DNA of 64,000 nt from Pseudomonas parafulva NBRC 16636 = DSM 17004 (GCF_000730645.1 NZ_BBIU01000002.1:1-64000); one strand, 5' to 3'; positions 20,099 through 29,046 are shown, numbered from the stretch's first letter. The notes: a model not told the origin generated them from the sequence alone. Made by a program: numbers and translations.

Positions 20099-20254
20099 GT
20101 GCAACCGAAAACCGCAGGTAACGAAGAGAAGGGCCCGAGCGATGTGCCCTATATCAATGACCCTTTGAAACCTACCTCGCCCGCGCTGAATGATGCTGAT
20201 GAAACTGACGCGGCAGAAGTGGACGAAGACATCGACGACGGCGAGTCACTGTAA
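20099..20254 (+). CDS. Small acidic hypothetical protein, GTG start
   Basis: A 51-codon ORF begins with GTG at 20099, 21 bases after the catalase-like gene, behind a strong AAGGAG ribosome site. The product is very acidic: its last 20 residues contain ten Asp or Glu (ADETDAAEVDEDIDDGESL). It has no cysteine and no membrane segment and looks disordered. It is probably co-transcribed with the catalase-like gene. I do not recognise a family; the ribosome site and spacing are the main evidence that it is real. Confidence 0.55.
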   Translation: MQPKTAGNEEKGPSDVPYINDPLKPTSPALNDADETDAAEVDEDIDDGESL

Positions 20255-20332
20255 GGGCGAAGAGGACCGATCAGCTGTCACTCAGCGCACCGGCCCATGG
20301 CACAGGTGCGCGAGTGATTAGCGTTAAAAATA

Positions 20333-20349
20333 TCCCCGTATTAGGGGGA
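20333..20349. promoter_or_regulatory. Inverted repeat upstream of hchA
   Basis: TCCCC-GTATTA-GGGGA is a 5-6(7)-5 type inverted repeat about 70 bases before the hchA start. It is a plausible operator for the LuxR-family regulator encoded downstream, or a promoter-linked element; the assignment is inference only. Confidence 0.3.
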
Positions 20350-20419
20350 AACCCTCATTGCGAGTACTGGCCTTGCCTCCTAGGATCAATGTCTTGGACA
20401 TCCACTGAGGAAACGCGCC

Positions 20420-21298
20420 ATGCAACCTGTCAATTCCGAAGACAAACGCCCAACCGCAGACCCGGCAGAAGACGGTGCGTTCTTTCCATCGCCGTATTCG
20501 TTGAGCCAATTTACGTCACCCACATCTGACCTGAGTGGTGCGGACTACCCCACTCCTTACACGGGTGGGCGCTTGAAGGTGCTGGTGATCGGTGCTGATG
20601 AGCGTTACCTGCCCACTGACAATGGCACACTGTTCTCCACCGGCAATCACCCAGTCGAAACTTTGCTGCCGATGTATCACCTGGACAAAGCCGGGTTTGC
20701 CTTCGACATCGCGACGTTGTCGGGTAACGCGGTCAAGTTCGAGCACTGGGCGATGCCCGCGCAAGACGCCGAGGTGAAGGGCCTTTACAGCAAGTACCGT
20801 GATGCCTTCAGGCAGCCGCACAAGCTTGCCGACGTGCTGGAACAGGCGCTTGGCGAGCAGTCGGATTACATCGGTGTGTTCATACCAGGTGGTCACGGCG
20901 CACTGATCGGCTTGCCCGAAAGCCCTGACGTGAAGCGTGTGCTCGAATGGGCCTTTGCCCAGGGCAAGTTCATCATTTCGCTGTGCCACGGCCCAGCGGC
21001 TTTTCTGGCGACAAGTGCCACCGAGGGTAGCGAGGGCTCGGCGTTCAAGGGCTACAAGATCTGCGCGTTCCCGGATGCGCTCGATGCCAAGACACCTGAT
21101 ATCGGCTACATGCCGGGCCACCTCACCTGGAAGTTCGGTGAGCGGCTCAAGGCCTTGGGTGTGGAAATCATCAATGATGACATCTCCGGGCTCGTCCATC
21201 AGGACCGTAAGCTGCTGACCGGTGACAGCCCGTTGGCAGGCAATGCCTTGGGCAAGCTGGCGGCGACCGCGTTGTTGAAGGAAGCCAACGGTCAATGA
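20420..21298 (+). CDS. hchA: Glyoxalase III / protein deglycase HchA (Hsp31)
   Basis: A 292-aa member of the DJ-1/PfpI superfamily, Hsp31 type. The nucleophilic elbow carries C189-H190 in SLCHGPAAF, and the supporting glutamate is E80 in GNHPVE, the equivalents of E. coli Cys185/His186/Glu77. The extended N-terminus ([22 protein letters not shown]) is the Hsp31 cap region. It converts methylglyoxal to lactate and repairs glycated proteins. The stop codon overlaps the next gene's start (ATGA), so it forms an operon with a LuxR-type regulator. Confidence 0.9.
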   Translation: MQPVNSEDKRPTADPAEDGAFFPSPYSLSQFTSPTSDLSGADYPTPYTGGRLKVLVIGADERYLPTDNGTLFSTGNHPVETLLPMYHLDKAGFAFDIATLSGNAVKFEHWAMPAQDAEVKGLYSKYRDAFRQPHKLADVLEQALGEQSDYIGVFIPGGHGALIGLPESPDVKRVLEWAFAQGKFIISLCHGPAAFLATSATEGSEGSAFKGYKICAFPDALDAKTPDIGYMPGHLTWKFGERLKALGVEIINDDISGLVHQDRKLLTGDSPLAGNALGKLAATALLKEANGQ

Positions 21299-22011
21299 CG
21301 CCCGCCGAGGCTGCATTTAGGGCGGTGCTCACGATGCAGCAGGCCTCTGCGCTGCCTGCCATTCAGGGGGCTGTGCGTGAGTTCGCACAGCCTCTGGGCT
21401 ACGACCGTTACGTGTTGTTTTCGGTATCTGTCACCGCTGAAGACCTTGTTGACCGTGTGTTCTGGGTAGAGGGGCAGTGGTGGGAGGATGGCCAGGAAGT
21501 GGATGCCAAGGCTTACGTGCGGCATTGTCCGGTCACCCGGCACATCCTCGAAGCGCGTGAAGCGTTCTTCTGGTCCAAGACCCATCAGGCAGGCACAGAG
21601 CGGTATCGGGTGGTCCGCCGCCCGGCAGGGCCCGGCCTGCAGGGTGTACAGGTGCCTGTCTTCGGGCCTGCCGGGCTGGAGGGCGCCATGAGCCTGGGCG
21701 GTCAACGTGTATCGAGCGGTTCCGAAGCCTGCCTTGCCCTGGTCATTGTCGCCGAAGCGGCGTTCAGGGCCGCTCGCCGGCTGTCGATGGCACCGGCAAC
21801 TTCGGCTGCAAGGCTGCTGACAGCCCGGGAACGTGAGGTGCTTACCTGGACGGCGGCCGGCAGCCGACAAGCCGATATTGCCATCAGCCTGGGCTTGTCG
21901 GAACGCACGGTGGAAAACCATTTGCGTTCTGCGCGTCGGCGGCTGGGGGTGGCTACGACCGCCCAGGCGATCAAGGTTGCGATTAGCAAGGGGGAACTTG
22001 CGCAAGACTGA
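21295..22011 (+). CDS. LuxR-family regulator with autoinducer-binding-like domain
   Basis: A 238-aa regulator. Residues 1-165 resemble an autoinducer-binding domain ([41 protein letters not shown]) and 175-235 are a LuxR helix-turn-helix ([45 protein letters not shown]). There is no LuxI synthase gene in the window, so it would be a LuxR solo. Its ATG overlaps the hchA stop, which implies it monitors a signal tied to HchA function, such as electrophile stress. The ligand pocket is only loosely similar to acyl-homoserine-lactone receptors. Confidence 0.78.
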   Translation: MTPAEAAFRAVLTMQQASALPAIQGAVREFAQPLGYDRYVLFSVSVTAEDLVDRVFWVEGQWWEDGQEVDAKAYVRHCPVTRHILEAREAFFWSKTHQAGTERYRVVRRPAGPGLQGVQVPVFGPAGLEGAMSLGGQRVSSGSEACLALVIVAEAAFRAARRLSMAPATSAARLLTAREREVLTWTAAGSRQADIAISLGLSERTVENHLRSARRRLGVATTAQAIKVAISKGELAQD

Positions 22012-22024
22012 GCTCCAACCCTCA

Positions 22025-22399
22025 CTAACCGCCGGTGGCGGCTTCGCACCGGTGGCTGGCCGTTTGCAGCTCTGCTTCGAACGCATCCAGCCCCGCATAC
22101 ATTAGCTGGAGGCTGCTGATCTGAGCCATCACTTGTTGTTTCTTGGCCGCGATCGCCTGGGCAGCGACCGACCACGGCAGCTCAAAATCATCCTGCCCTT
22201 GCAGGATGCCCTGCATTTCCTTGAGCTTGAAGCCGAGCTGCTGCGCGCACTTGATGAACTTCAGGCGCGCCACCGTTCGCGGGTCATAGACCCGATACCT
22301 GCCATGGCGCACGGGCGTTGGCAGCAGGCCGATGGCCTCGTAATGGCGGATGGTTTTGATCGTAGTGCCCGATAGCAGGGCGGCTTTGCCGATGTACAT
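22025..22399 (-). CDS. MerR-family transcriptional regulator
   Basis: A 124-aa MerR protein. The winged helix is at the start (MYIGKAALLSGTTIKTIRHYEAIGLLPTPVRHGRYRVYDPRTVARLKFIKCAQQLGFKLKEMQGIL), followed by a dimerisation coiled coil. The C-terminus lacks the metal-binding cysteine cluster of CueR/ZntR types. The ATG at 22399 has AAGGAC 7 bases upstream; the longer in-frame reading is discarded. It lies 70 bases downstream of an NAD(P)H quinone oxidoreductase gene on the same strand, whose promoter has MerR-type spacing, so the pair is probably one electrophile- or quinone-responsive operon. Confidence 0.85.
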   Translation of the reverse strand: MYIGKAALLSGTTIKTIRHYEAIGLLPTPVRHGRYRVYDPRTVARLKFIKCAQQLGFKLKEMQGILQGQDDFELPWSVAAQAIAAKKQQVMAQISSLQLMYAGLDAFEAELQTASHRCEAATGG

Positions 22400-22469
22400 G
22401 AAGGTCCTTTTCAGCAAGGGTGCAACGCATCTTGGCACAGGGTTGGCCTGGCTGGAAATCTGGCCGTTT

Positions 22470-23045
22470 TCAGCGGCGTGCAAGGGTCTCTGCCTGCTTT
22501 AGCCAGGCTTCGCGGCGTTGCGCATTGGCACCCAGCACGGGGCCAAACGTCAGCGTTCTCAACGGTCGGATACCACAGAACTGCAAGGTAGTCTTGCGCA
22601 GCTGATGCAGCCCAGGCATGCGATATATCCAACGGTAATACCAGGCCGGCGTGTCCAGGGTTACCAGCAGGTCGGCAGTGCGGCCCTTGAGCAGCGGTTT
22701 GGGAAACGCCTTACCCGGCTGATAGCGGAATGCGAAGCCCGGCAGGAATACCCGGTCGATGAAGCCTTTCATCAGCGCCGGAATACCGCCCCACCAAATG
22801 GGGTAGACGAATACCAGGTGGTTGGCCCACAGCAAATCGGCCTGCGCCGTCAGCAGGTCAGGCTCCAGTGCCTGCACCTGTTTGTAGCCGTGGCGTAGAA
22901 CGGGGTCGAACGTCAGGTCGCCCAGTAGCAGCACGCGTGATTCATGGCCTACAAGCTGTGCTGCCTCGGTGTACCGATCGGCCAGTGCTGCGCAGAAGCT
23001 CTCGGCACAGGGGTGCCCGAGTATGATCAGTATCCGTTTACCCAT
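22470..23045 (-). CDS. Flavodoxin-fold NAD(P)H dehydrogenase (quinone)
   Basis: A 191-aa protein of the NQO1/KefF/MdaB family. It begins with the flavin-binding ILIILGHPCAESFCAALADRY, followed by the substrate-side segment VFVYPIWWGGIPALMKGFIDRVFLPGFAF, both diagnostic. It should reduce quinones by two electrons using NAD(P)H and protect against redox cycling. Start at 23045 (MGKRIL), preceded by GGGGGTGA. It is first in a two-gene operon with a MerR regulator. Confidence 0.85.
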   Translation of the reverse strand: MGKRILIILGHPCAESFCAALADRYTEAAQLVGHESRVLLLGDLTFDPVLRHGYKQVQALEPDLLTAQADLLWANHLVFVYPIWWGGIPALMKGFIDRVFLPGFAFRYQPGKAFPKPLLKGRTADLLVTLDTPAWYYRWIYRMPGLHQLRKTTLQFCGIRPLRTLTFGPVLGANAQRREAWLKQAETLARR

Positions 23046-23074
23046 TGCAGTGTTCACCCCCAGTAAAAGGCAGG

Positions 23075-23106
23075 ACGTTAGAGCCTGCCCCATACGGGAG
23101 AGTCAA
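23075..23106 (-). promoter_or_regulatory. MerR-type promoter with long spacer and dyad
   Basis: On the minus strand TTGACT (-35, 23106-23101) and CTAACG/TAACGT (-10) are separated by 19-20 bases instead of 17, and the spacer holds an imperfect dyad CTCCC-gtat-GGGG. This is the geometry of promoters activated by MerR-family proteins through DNA untwisting. It sits about 30 bases before the quinone reductase start. Confidence 0.6.
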
Positions 23107-23135
23107 CACCTGTATTCACACCGGCCAAGGCTGCT

Positions 23136-24182
23136 TCAGATACTCTCCCGCACCACCAGCTGGCACGCCAGCAGGTTCAAGCGTGGTATATCGCCTTCGC
23201 CCGCCAGGGCGCCCAGGTGCTGCAACACCCTCTGCGCCGCCACCACACCGATTGCTCGCGAGGGCGGCCGCACGGTGGACAGGCTGGGCAGCAGCATCTG
23301 CGCGAAGGCGTAGTCGCCAAACCCCATGACCGCCACGTCTTCGGGCACCCGCAGCCCGGCGCGCTGGCTTGCGAGCAGGGCGCCAGCGGCCAGGTTGTCA
23401 TTGGCGAACATGATCGCATCCGGGGCGGGGGTGCGGCGCATCAGCGCTTCGAGCGCCTGGCGCCCGGCTTCGAATGGCGCTGCGTCAGCGGGCGGGACGA
23501 ACACCCAGGGTTCCAGGCCCGCTTCGAACAGCACCTGGGCATACCCGTCACGCCGCTCCAGGGCGCTGAAGTCGCCAGCGACGCTGTTCTGCACGAATGC
23601 GATGCGCTGGTAGCCTTTGTCCAGCAAGCAGCGGCATGCCAGTTGGCCCGCCTCGAAATGACGAAAACCCACCTGCAGCGCAGGGCGTTCAGGCACGTAA
23701 TCCCAGATTTCAACCACGGGTACGTCCGCCTCCGCCAGCATCTTTTCGGTAGCGGGGCTGTGGTAACGGCTGGTGACCACCAGTGCCGCTGGCGACCATC
23801 CCAGAAAGGCCCGCACCGCCTGTTCTTCCTGCTCTTGGCTGAAGTAGCTTGAGGCCAGCAGCAACTGGTAGCCGAATGTGCTCAGGGTATCGCTGAAGGC
23901 TTGCAGGGTATCGGCGAAAATCGGCCCGGAGATGTTCGGGATGACCAAGGCAACGATGCGCCCGCGCGCGGAGGCGAGGCCGCCGGCCACCCGATTTGGC
24001 ACATAGCCCATCTGCTGCACGGCAGCTTGGATCCGCTCGCGCAGCGGTTCGGAAACCTGTTCCGGCTGGTTGAAGTACCGCGAGACGGTGATCGACGACA
24101 CCTTGGCCACTCGGGCGACTTCCGCCAGCGTCACGCGCCCGGCACCGCGGCGCTTTCGAGTGGGTTCATTGGGCTTGTTCAC
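23136..24182 (-). CDS. LacI-family transcriptional repressor
   Basis: A 348-aa LacI/GalR regulator. The DNA-binding head is at about 17-60 (VTLAEVARVAKVSSITVSRYFNQPEQVSEPLRERIQAAVQQMGYVPN), followed by a hinge and a periplasmic-binding-protein-like ligand domain with the usual ALVIPNISGPIFADTL and MFANDNLAAGALLA segments. It is divergent from the TonB receptor operon, and two identical GTTAGCGCTAAC palindromes lie between them, so it almost certainly represses that operon and itself. LacI proteins usually bind sugars or sugar acids, which is a clue to the operon's substrate. Confidence 0.88.
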   Translation of the reverse strand: MNKPNEPTRKRRGAGRVTLAEVARVAKVSSITVSRYFNQPEQVSEPLRERIQAAVQQMGYVPNRVAGGLASARGRIVALVIPNISGPIFADTLQAFSDTLSTFGYQLLLASSYFSQEQEEQAVRAFLGWSPAALVVTSRYHSPATEKMLAEADVPVVEIWDYVPERPALQVGFRHFEAGQLACRCLLDKGYQRIAFVQNSVAGDFSALERRDGYAQVLFEAGLEPWVFVPPADAAPFEAGRQALEALMRRTPAPDAIMFANDNLAAGALLASQRAGLRVPEDVAVMGFGDYAFAQMLLPSLSTVRPPSRAIGVVAAQRVLQHLGALAGEGDIPRLNLLACQLVVRESI

Positions 24183-24220
24183 GCTGACGCCCTGGCAATT
24201 GTGGCTAAGAGAGGGCCCAT

Positions 24221-24232
24221 GTTAGCGCTAAC
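24221..24232. promoter_or_regulatory. LacI-family operator O1
   Basis: The perfect 12-bp palindrome GTTAGCGCTAAC lies 39 bases upstream of the LacI-family gene start, where it could mediate autorepression. It has the central CG and dyad symmetry typical of LacI/GalR operators and is repeated exactly at 24322-24333. Confidence 0.75.
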
Positions 24233-24285
24233 CAGAGCGCTTGAAGCAAATAGCCAAAAGGCATAAATGGCGCACTTTTCAGTAT

Positions 24286-24315
24286 TTGACGTGCTATGCG
24301 GGCCGCTTGGATACT
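24286..24315 (+). promoter_or_regulatory. Predicted sigma-70 promoter of the TonB receptor operon
   Basis: TTGACG at 24286-24291 and GATACT at 24310-24315 are separated by 18 bases. Transcription would begin near 24322, exactly at the second LacI operator, so bound repressor would block it. Confidence 0.5.
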
Positions 24316-24321
24316 TGCCGT

Positions 24322-24333
24322 GTTAGCGCTAAC
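24322..24333. promoter_or_regulatory. LacI-family operator O2 at the TonB receptor start site
   Basis: Second exact copy of GTTAGCGCTAAC, 101 bases from the first and immediately downstream of the predicted -10 element. The spacing would allow repression by direct blocking and possibly by looping. Confidence 0.75.
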
Positions 24334-24427
24334 AAGCGCTGCTGTTGGCAAGCGCCTGCCACTCGCACGAGCGAGACCAGACACCCACAGCTTCTCTTTC
24401 GTCTGGTCTATCAGGGCAGTGTGCATC

Positions 24428-26632
24428 ATGCAGAAAAGCCGCAATCGGTCTTGTTTCAAACCCCCACGCAAACCCCTGGCTACGGCTGTGCTGCTGGCTG
24501 CCATAGGGCAGGGCGCCCAGGCAGAAGAGGCCGTGCAGCCTACTGCGCTGGGGGCCGTCACGGTTACAGCCACCCGGCGGGAAGCACCCCTGCAAAAGGT
24601 GCCGGTGGCCGTTTCGGTAGTGGAGGGCGAGCAACTGGAGCGGGATAACCGCAACAACGTCGCCAGTATCGTCCAGCAGGTACCCACCCTCAACTACAGG
24701 GCCGGTGCTTCCAACAAGGATACTTCGCTGTTCATCCGTGGCGTGGGCACCATTTCGACCTCACCCGGTGTAGAGCCCACGGTCGCCACAGTGGTCGATG
24801 GCGTCGTGTTGGGCCGCCCCGGCCAATCTACCCTCGACCTGCTTGACCTCGAACGTATCGAAGTGCTGCGTGGCCCGCAGGGCACACTGTTCGGCAAAAA
24901 CGCATCGGCCGGCGTACTCAATGTGATCAGCAAGGCCATCCCGGAGCAGGCCCAGGGGTATGTGGATTACGCTCATTATGGTGGTGGCGACGAGAACCGC
25001 CTGCGCTTCGGCATTGGCGGGCGCTTCGATGAGCACCTGAAGGGTTCGCTGAGCACGTTGTGGGGCGGCTATGACGGCAACGTGGACAATGTTGCCAACG
25101 GCCACCGCGTCAATGGCTACACACGCAAGGGGGCACGCGGCAAGCTTGAGTTCGAGCCAGACGAGGCGCTGCGCCTTACCCTGATCGCGGACTACATGAA
25201 AGGCGAAGATACCCTGCCCAGCGGTGTGGTCACCCGTGCGAGCAACGCCTTTGCCAGCCAGTTACGGCCGGTGACCCCCAGTGCCCACAATCGTGACATC
25301 AACAGCGACTTCAAGACCCACGTCGAAGATGAAAACCAGGGCTTGTCTGCGCAGCTGGACTGGCAAATGGGCGACTTCACCCTGACTTCGATCAGTGCCT
25401 GGCGGGGCTGGAACAACACCCAGTACCAGGACGGTGACCGGCGCGCCTTGCTGCCGCTGACCGCCTCCCATGACAAGGGCACGGTCGATTACGACCAGTA
25501 CAGCCAGGAATTTCGCCTGACCTCGCCCAAGGGCCAGTTCAACGAATATGTACTGGGCGCCTTCTACATGCACGGCAAGTCGCAGGAAACCTACCAGCGC
25601 CTGTCGGTGAATGGCGGCATCGCCAACCTCGGCCGCGCCGATTACGCTACCCGCAACGACAGCGTGGCGCTGTTCGGCGAAAACACCTTCAACTTCACCG
25701 ACGACTTGCGCGCCATCTTCGGGCTGCGCTGGACCCACGATGACCTCGACTATGATCACCGCCGCGTGTCCACCTCGGCCACCGCCGTGACCGGTATCCA
25801 GCCCTCTACCGCCAGCAAAGCGTCGGTGGACGAGGACGGGTGGAGCGGACGGACCGGGCTGCAGTACGATTTCAACGACAACCTGACCGGCTATGTCACC
25901 TATTCCCGGGGCTACAAAGGCCCGGCCTACAACGTGTTCTTCAACATGCAGCCGCGTGACACCCAGGCGCTCAAGCCCGAAACCTCCGACGCCTACGAGA
26001 TCGGCCTGAAGAGCACGGCGCTGGACAATCGCCTCACCGCCAACCTGGCCGTCTTCCACACCGATTACGACAACTACCAGGCGAACTTCTTCGACACCGT
26101 GGCCAACCAGGTGGTCACCCGGCTGGTGAACGCCGGCAAGGTCAAGACCCAGGGTGTAGAACTGGATGCCAGCCTGCAGGCCACCTCGCGCCTGAAACTG
26201 TCGGCCGCCGTGGCCTACACCAAGGCGCGCGTCGATCACTTCAACTGCCCGCCAGGGGCAGCCGCCAACTGCAATATTGACGGCGGCCACCTGCCGTTCA
26301 CCCCGGACTGGAAAACCTACCTGCGGGCTGACTACGTGATCCCGCTGGACAACGGCCTGGACGTGGAACTGAGCAGTGATTACAGCTGGCAGGACGCCGT
26401 GCAGTTCAGCCTCGACCAGAACCCGGACACCGTCCAGGGCGCGTATGGCATCTGGAATGCCAGCGTTGCCCTGGCCGACTACAACGCCGGCTGGCGCGTG
26501 GCGCTGCTGGGCAAGAACCTGGGCGACACGTCGTACGCGCAGATGCTGTCCAGCGGCGGTGACTACATCTACCGCTCGGTGCCCCGGGACGACGGGCGCT
26601 ACTTCGGCGTGCAACTGCGCAAGGACTTCTGA
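24428..26632 (+). CDS. TonB-dependent outer-membrane receptor
   Basis: The 734-aa product starts at the ATG at 24428; the upstream in-frame extension covers the operator region. It has a basic N-terminus and signal peptide ending near AAIGQGAQA-EE, a TonB-box-like region (TVTATRREAPLQKVPVAVSVV), a plug (LFIRGVGTISTSPGVEPTVATVVDGVVLGRPG, LRGPQGTLFGKNASAGVLNV) and a beta-barrel ending in FGVQLRKDF. It has no STN signalling domain. Being first in an operon with a luciferase-like monooxygenase, aldo-keto reductase and sulfonate-type binding protein, it probably imports an organosulfur or sugar-linked compound rather than iron. Confidence 0.85.
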   Translation: MQKSRNRSCFKPPRKPLATAVLLAAIGQGAQAEEAVQPTALGAVTVTATRREAPLQKVPVAVSVVEGEQLERDNRNNVASIVQQVPTLNYRAGASNKDTSLFIRGVGTISTSPGVEPTVATVVDGVVLGRPGQSTLDLLDLERIEVLRGPQGTLFGKNASAGVLNVISKAIPEQAQGYVDYAHYGGGDENRLRFGIGGRFDEHLKGSLSTLWGGYDGNVDNVANGHRVNGYTRKGARGKLEFEPDEALRLTLIADYMKGEDTLPSGVVTRASNAFASQLRPVTPSAHNRDINSDFKTHVEDENQGLSAQLDWQMGDFTLTSISAWRGWNNTQYQDGDRRALLPLTASHDKGTVDYDQYSQEFRLTSPKGQFNEYVLGAFYMHGKSQETYQRLSVNGGIANLGRADYATRNDSVALFGENTFNFTDDLRAIFGLRWTHDDLDYDHRRVSTSATAVTGIQPSTASKASVDEDGWSGRTGLQYDFNDNLTGYVTYSRGYKGPAYNVFFNMQPRDTQALKPETSDAYEIGLKSTALDNRLTANLAVFHTDYDNYQANFFDTVANQVVTRLVNAGKVKTQGVELDASLQATSRLKLSAAVAYTKARVDHFNCPPGAAANCNIDGGHLPFTPDWKTYLRADYVIPLDNGLDVELSSDYSWQDAVQFSLDQNPDTVQGAYGIWNASVALADYNAGWRVALLGKNLGDTSYAQMLSSGGDYIYRSVPRDDGRYFGVQLRKDF

Positions 26633-26671
26633 GCCTCCGGCTGCCGTATTTGTGTATTGAAGGAGAACCCC

Positions 26672-27991
26672 ATGTCCCGTCAAATGAGCCTGGGCGCGTT
26701 TCTGATGGCTACCGGGCACCACGTTGCCGCCTGGCGCCACCCGCAGGTGCCGGCGGACCCGCTGGACTTTGCCATCTACCGGCGCACGGCGCAGATCGCC
26801 GAAGCGGCGTGCTTCGACGCCCTGTTCGTGGCCGACAGCGTGGCAGCGCCCGCCGAACCCTGGGCGAGCCTGAGCGCCCGCTCGGTGTATTTTGAACCGT
26901 TGACCTTGCTGTCGGCGCTCAGCACGGTCACCGAGCGCATCGGGCTGATCGCCACCGCCACCACCAGTTACAACGAGCCGTACCATGTGGCACGTAAATT
27001 CGCTTCGCTGGACCACCTGTCTGCGGGGCGTGCCGGGTGGAACCTGGTGACTTCTGACGCGGCCGCCGAGGCCGGTAACTTCGGCCTTGAGTCGCACATT
27101 TCGCACGCCGAGCGCTACGCCCGTGCCCGTGAATTCCAGCAGGTCGTGCAAGGCTTGTGGGACAGCTGGGCGGACGATGCCTTCGTGCGCGACAAAGCCA
27201 GCGGCCTGTTTCACCCGCCCCATGCGGTGCGCACGCTCGACCACGCCGGTGAGCATTTCCGTGTCAAAGGCCCGCTGAATGTGGCCCGCTCGCCCCAGGG
27301 GCGGCCCGTATTGGTCCAGGCGGGTTCCTCAGAAGCCGGCCGCGCGTTGGCGGCACAGAGCGCCGAAGTGGTGTTCACTGCACAGCCCAGCCTGGAAACG
27401 GCGCGGGCGTTCTACGCCGACGTAAAAGGGCGACTGGCCAGTTACGGGCGGGATCCGAACGCCCTTAAGATCATGCCCGGTGTGTTCGTGGTAGTGGGGC
27501 AAAGCCAGGCACAAGCCGAAGACAAGTACCAAGCGTTTCAGGACCTGGTCGACCCCCGTGTCGGGGTGGGCCTGCTAGGGCGCATGCTGGGCAACTTCGA
27601 CCTGTCCGGCTACCCGCTGGACGGCCCGCTACCACCGCTGCCGCCCACCGACAACGGCCAACGCAGCCGCCAGGCTTTACTGACCGAGCTGGCCGGCAGC
27701 GAGCAACTGACCTTGGCGCAGCTGGGCCGGCGCATCGCCGGGGGGCGAGGGCACCACAGCGTGGTGGGCACGCCGTCGCAGATTGCCGATGAACTGCAGG
27801 CCTGGTTCGAAGGCAGTGCAGCCGATGGCTTCAACGTACTGGTCCCCCACCTGCCGTTGGGGCTCGAAGACTTCGCCCTGCACGTGGTGCCCGAACTGCA
27901 GCGACGTGGCCTGTTCCGTCGCCACTATCAAGGCAAGACGCTGCGCGAGCATCTAGGCCTGCAACGCCCGGCCAACCCCCATTTTGTTTGA
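26672..27991 (+). CDS. FMN-dependent monooxygenase of the NtaA/SnaA/DszA family
   Basis: A 439-aa bacterial-luciferase-like flavin monooxygenase. The family's N-terminal pattern (GAFLMATGHHVAAWRHPQ) and active-site segments (YNEPYHVARKFASLDHLSAGRAGWNLVTS, HAERYARAREFQQVVQGLWDSW) are clear. These enzymes use FMNH2 supplied by a separate reductase to oxidise sulfones, sulfonates or aminocarboxylates, often cleaving C-S bonds for sulfur scavenging. AGGAG lies 6 bases before the ATG at 26672. No flavin reductase gene is in this operon, so one would be supplied elsewhere. The true substrate is unknown. Confidence 0.85.
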   Translation: MSRQMSLGAFLMATGHHVAAWRHPQVPADPLDFAIYRRTAQIAEAACFDALFVADSVAAPAEPWASLSARSVYFEPLTLLSALSTVTERIGLIATATTSYNEPYHVARKFASLDHLSAGRAGWNLVTSDAAAEAGNFGLESHISHAERYARAREFQQVVQGLWDSWADDAFVRDKASGLFHPPHAVRTLDHAGEHFRVKGPLNVARSPQGRPVLVQAGSSEAGRALAAQSAEVVFTAQPSLETARAFYADVKGRLASYGRDPNALKIMPGVFVVVGQSQAQAEDKYQAFQDLVDPRVGVGLLGRMLGNFDLSGYPLDGPLPPLPPTDNGQRSRQALLTELAGSEQLTLAQLGRRIAGGRGHHSVVGTPSQIADELQAWFEGSAADGFNVLVPHLPLGLEDFALHVVPELQRRGLFRRHYQGKTLREHLGLQRPANPHFV

Positions 27992-28002
27992 CGAGAATCC
28001 CC

Positions 28003-29046
28003 ATGAGCTATCACGCAAACCCCGACCGTTATGCACGCATGCCCTACCGCCGGGTAGGGCGCAGTGGCTTGGTGCTACCGGCCCTCTCACTGGGGCTGTG
28101 GCACAATTTTGGTGATGCCACGCCCATCAGCACCCAGCGCGCCTTGCTGCATACCGCCTTTGATGCCGGTATCAACCATTTTGACCTGGCCAACAACTAC
28201 GGCCCGCCGTACGGCAGCGCCGAGGTGAATTTCGGCCGCCTGCTGCGCGAGGACCTGCGCAGCTATCGGGATGAACTGATCATCTCCAGCAAGGCTGGTT
28301 GGGACATGTGGCCCGGGCCGTACGGGCAGGGCGGCAGCTCACGCAAATACCTGATCGCCAGCCTGGACCAGAGCCTGGCGCGCCTGGGGCTGGACTATGT
28401 GGATATTTTCTATTCCCACCGCTTCGATGCCGATACCCCGCTGGAAGAAACGGCCATTGCGCTGGCCGATATCGTGCGCCAGGGCAAAGCGTTATACATC
28501 GGTATCTCGTCCTACTCGGCAGGCAAAACCGCCGAGATGGCAGCGCTGCTCGACACGCTCAACGTGCCGCTGCTGATCCACCAGCCGTCCTACAACCTGT
28601 TCAACCGCTGGATAGAGCGCGACCTACTCGACACCACTGCGGCCGTGGGGGCCGGGGTGATCGTGTTCACCGCGTTGGCCCAGGGGCTGCTCAGCGACAA
28701 GTACCTTGACGGCATTCCGGCCGATGCACGGGTCAACCGCGCAGGCGGCGGGTCGCTGCTGCCCCAGCATTTGTCTGAAGCCAACATCGCCCGTGCGCGC
28801 GCCCTGAACGCCATCGCCCACCAGCGTGGCCAGAGCCTGGCCCAGCTGGCATTGGCCTGGACCTTGCGCGACCCACGGGTGACCTCGGCACTGATCGGCG
28901 CCAGCCGGCCGGAGCAGATCACCGAAAACGTCGCGGCCCTCGACAACCTGGCGTTCAGCGCCGAGGAACTGGCTGCCATTGACCAGTACGCCGTTGAAGG
29001 CGGGATAAACCTCTGGGAAAAACCTTCGACCGACTGGAAGGAATAA
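28003..29046 (+). CDS. Aldo/keto reductase (YghZ/Mgr-like)
   Basis: A 347-aa NADPH-dependent aldo-keto reductase with the catalytic tetrad segments FDLANNYGPPYGSAE (Asp, Tyr), SKAGWDMWPGPYGQGGSSRKYL (Lys), and IFYSHRFDADTPLEE (His). It closely resembles YghZ, which reduces L-glyceraldehyde 3-phosphate and methylglyoxal. The ATG at 28003 follows the monooxygenase stop by 11 bases. A downstream reductase of the aldehyde released by a desulfonating monooxygenase would fit, as in sulfoquinovose monooxygenase pathways, but this is inference. Confidence 0.85.
   Translation: MSYHANPDRYARMPYRRVGRSGLVLPALSLGLWHNFGDATPISTQRALLHTAFDAGINHFDLANNYGPPYGSAEVNFGRLLREDLRSYRDELIISSKAGWDMWPGPYGQGGSSRKYLIASLDQSLARLGLDYVDIFYSHRFDADTPLEETAIALADIVRQGKALYIGISSYSAGKTAEMAALLDTLNVPLLIHQPSYNLFNRWIERDLLDTTAAVGAGVIVFTALAQGLLSDKYLDGIPADARVNRAGGGSLLPQHLSEANIARARALNAIAHQRGQSLAQLALAWTLRDPRVTSALIGASRPEQITENVAALDNLAFSAEELAAIDQYAVEGGINLWEKPSTDWKE

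Noticed and set aside
25262..27256. 664-codon open frame on the minus strand
   Set aside because: It is antisense to the TonB receptor and monooxygenase genes, has no family motifs and is rich in His, Arg and Gly, as expected for a shadow of GC-rich coding DNA.
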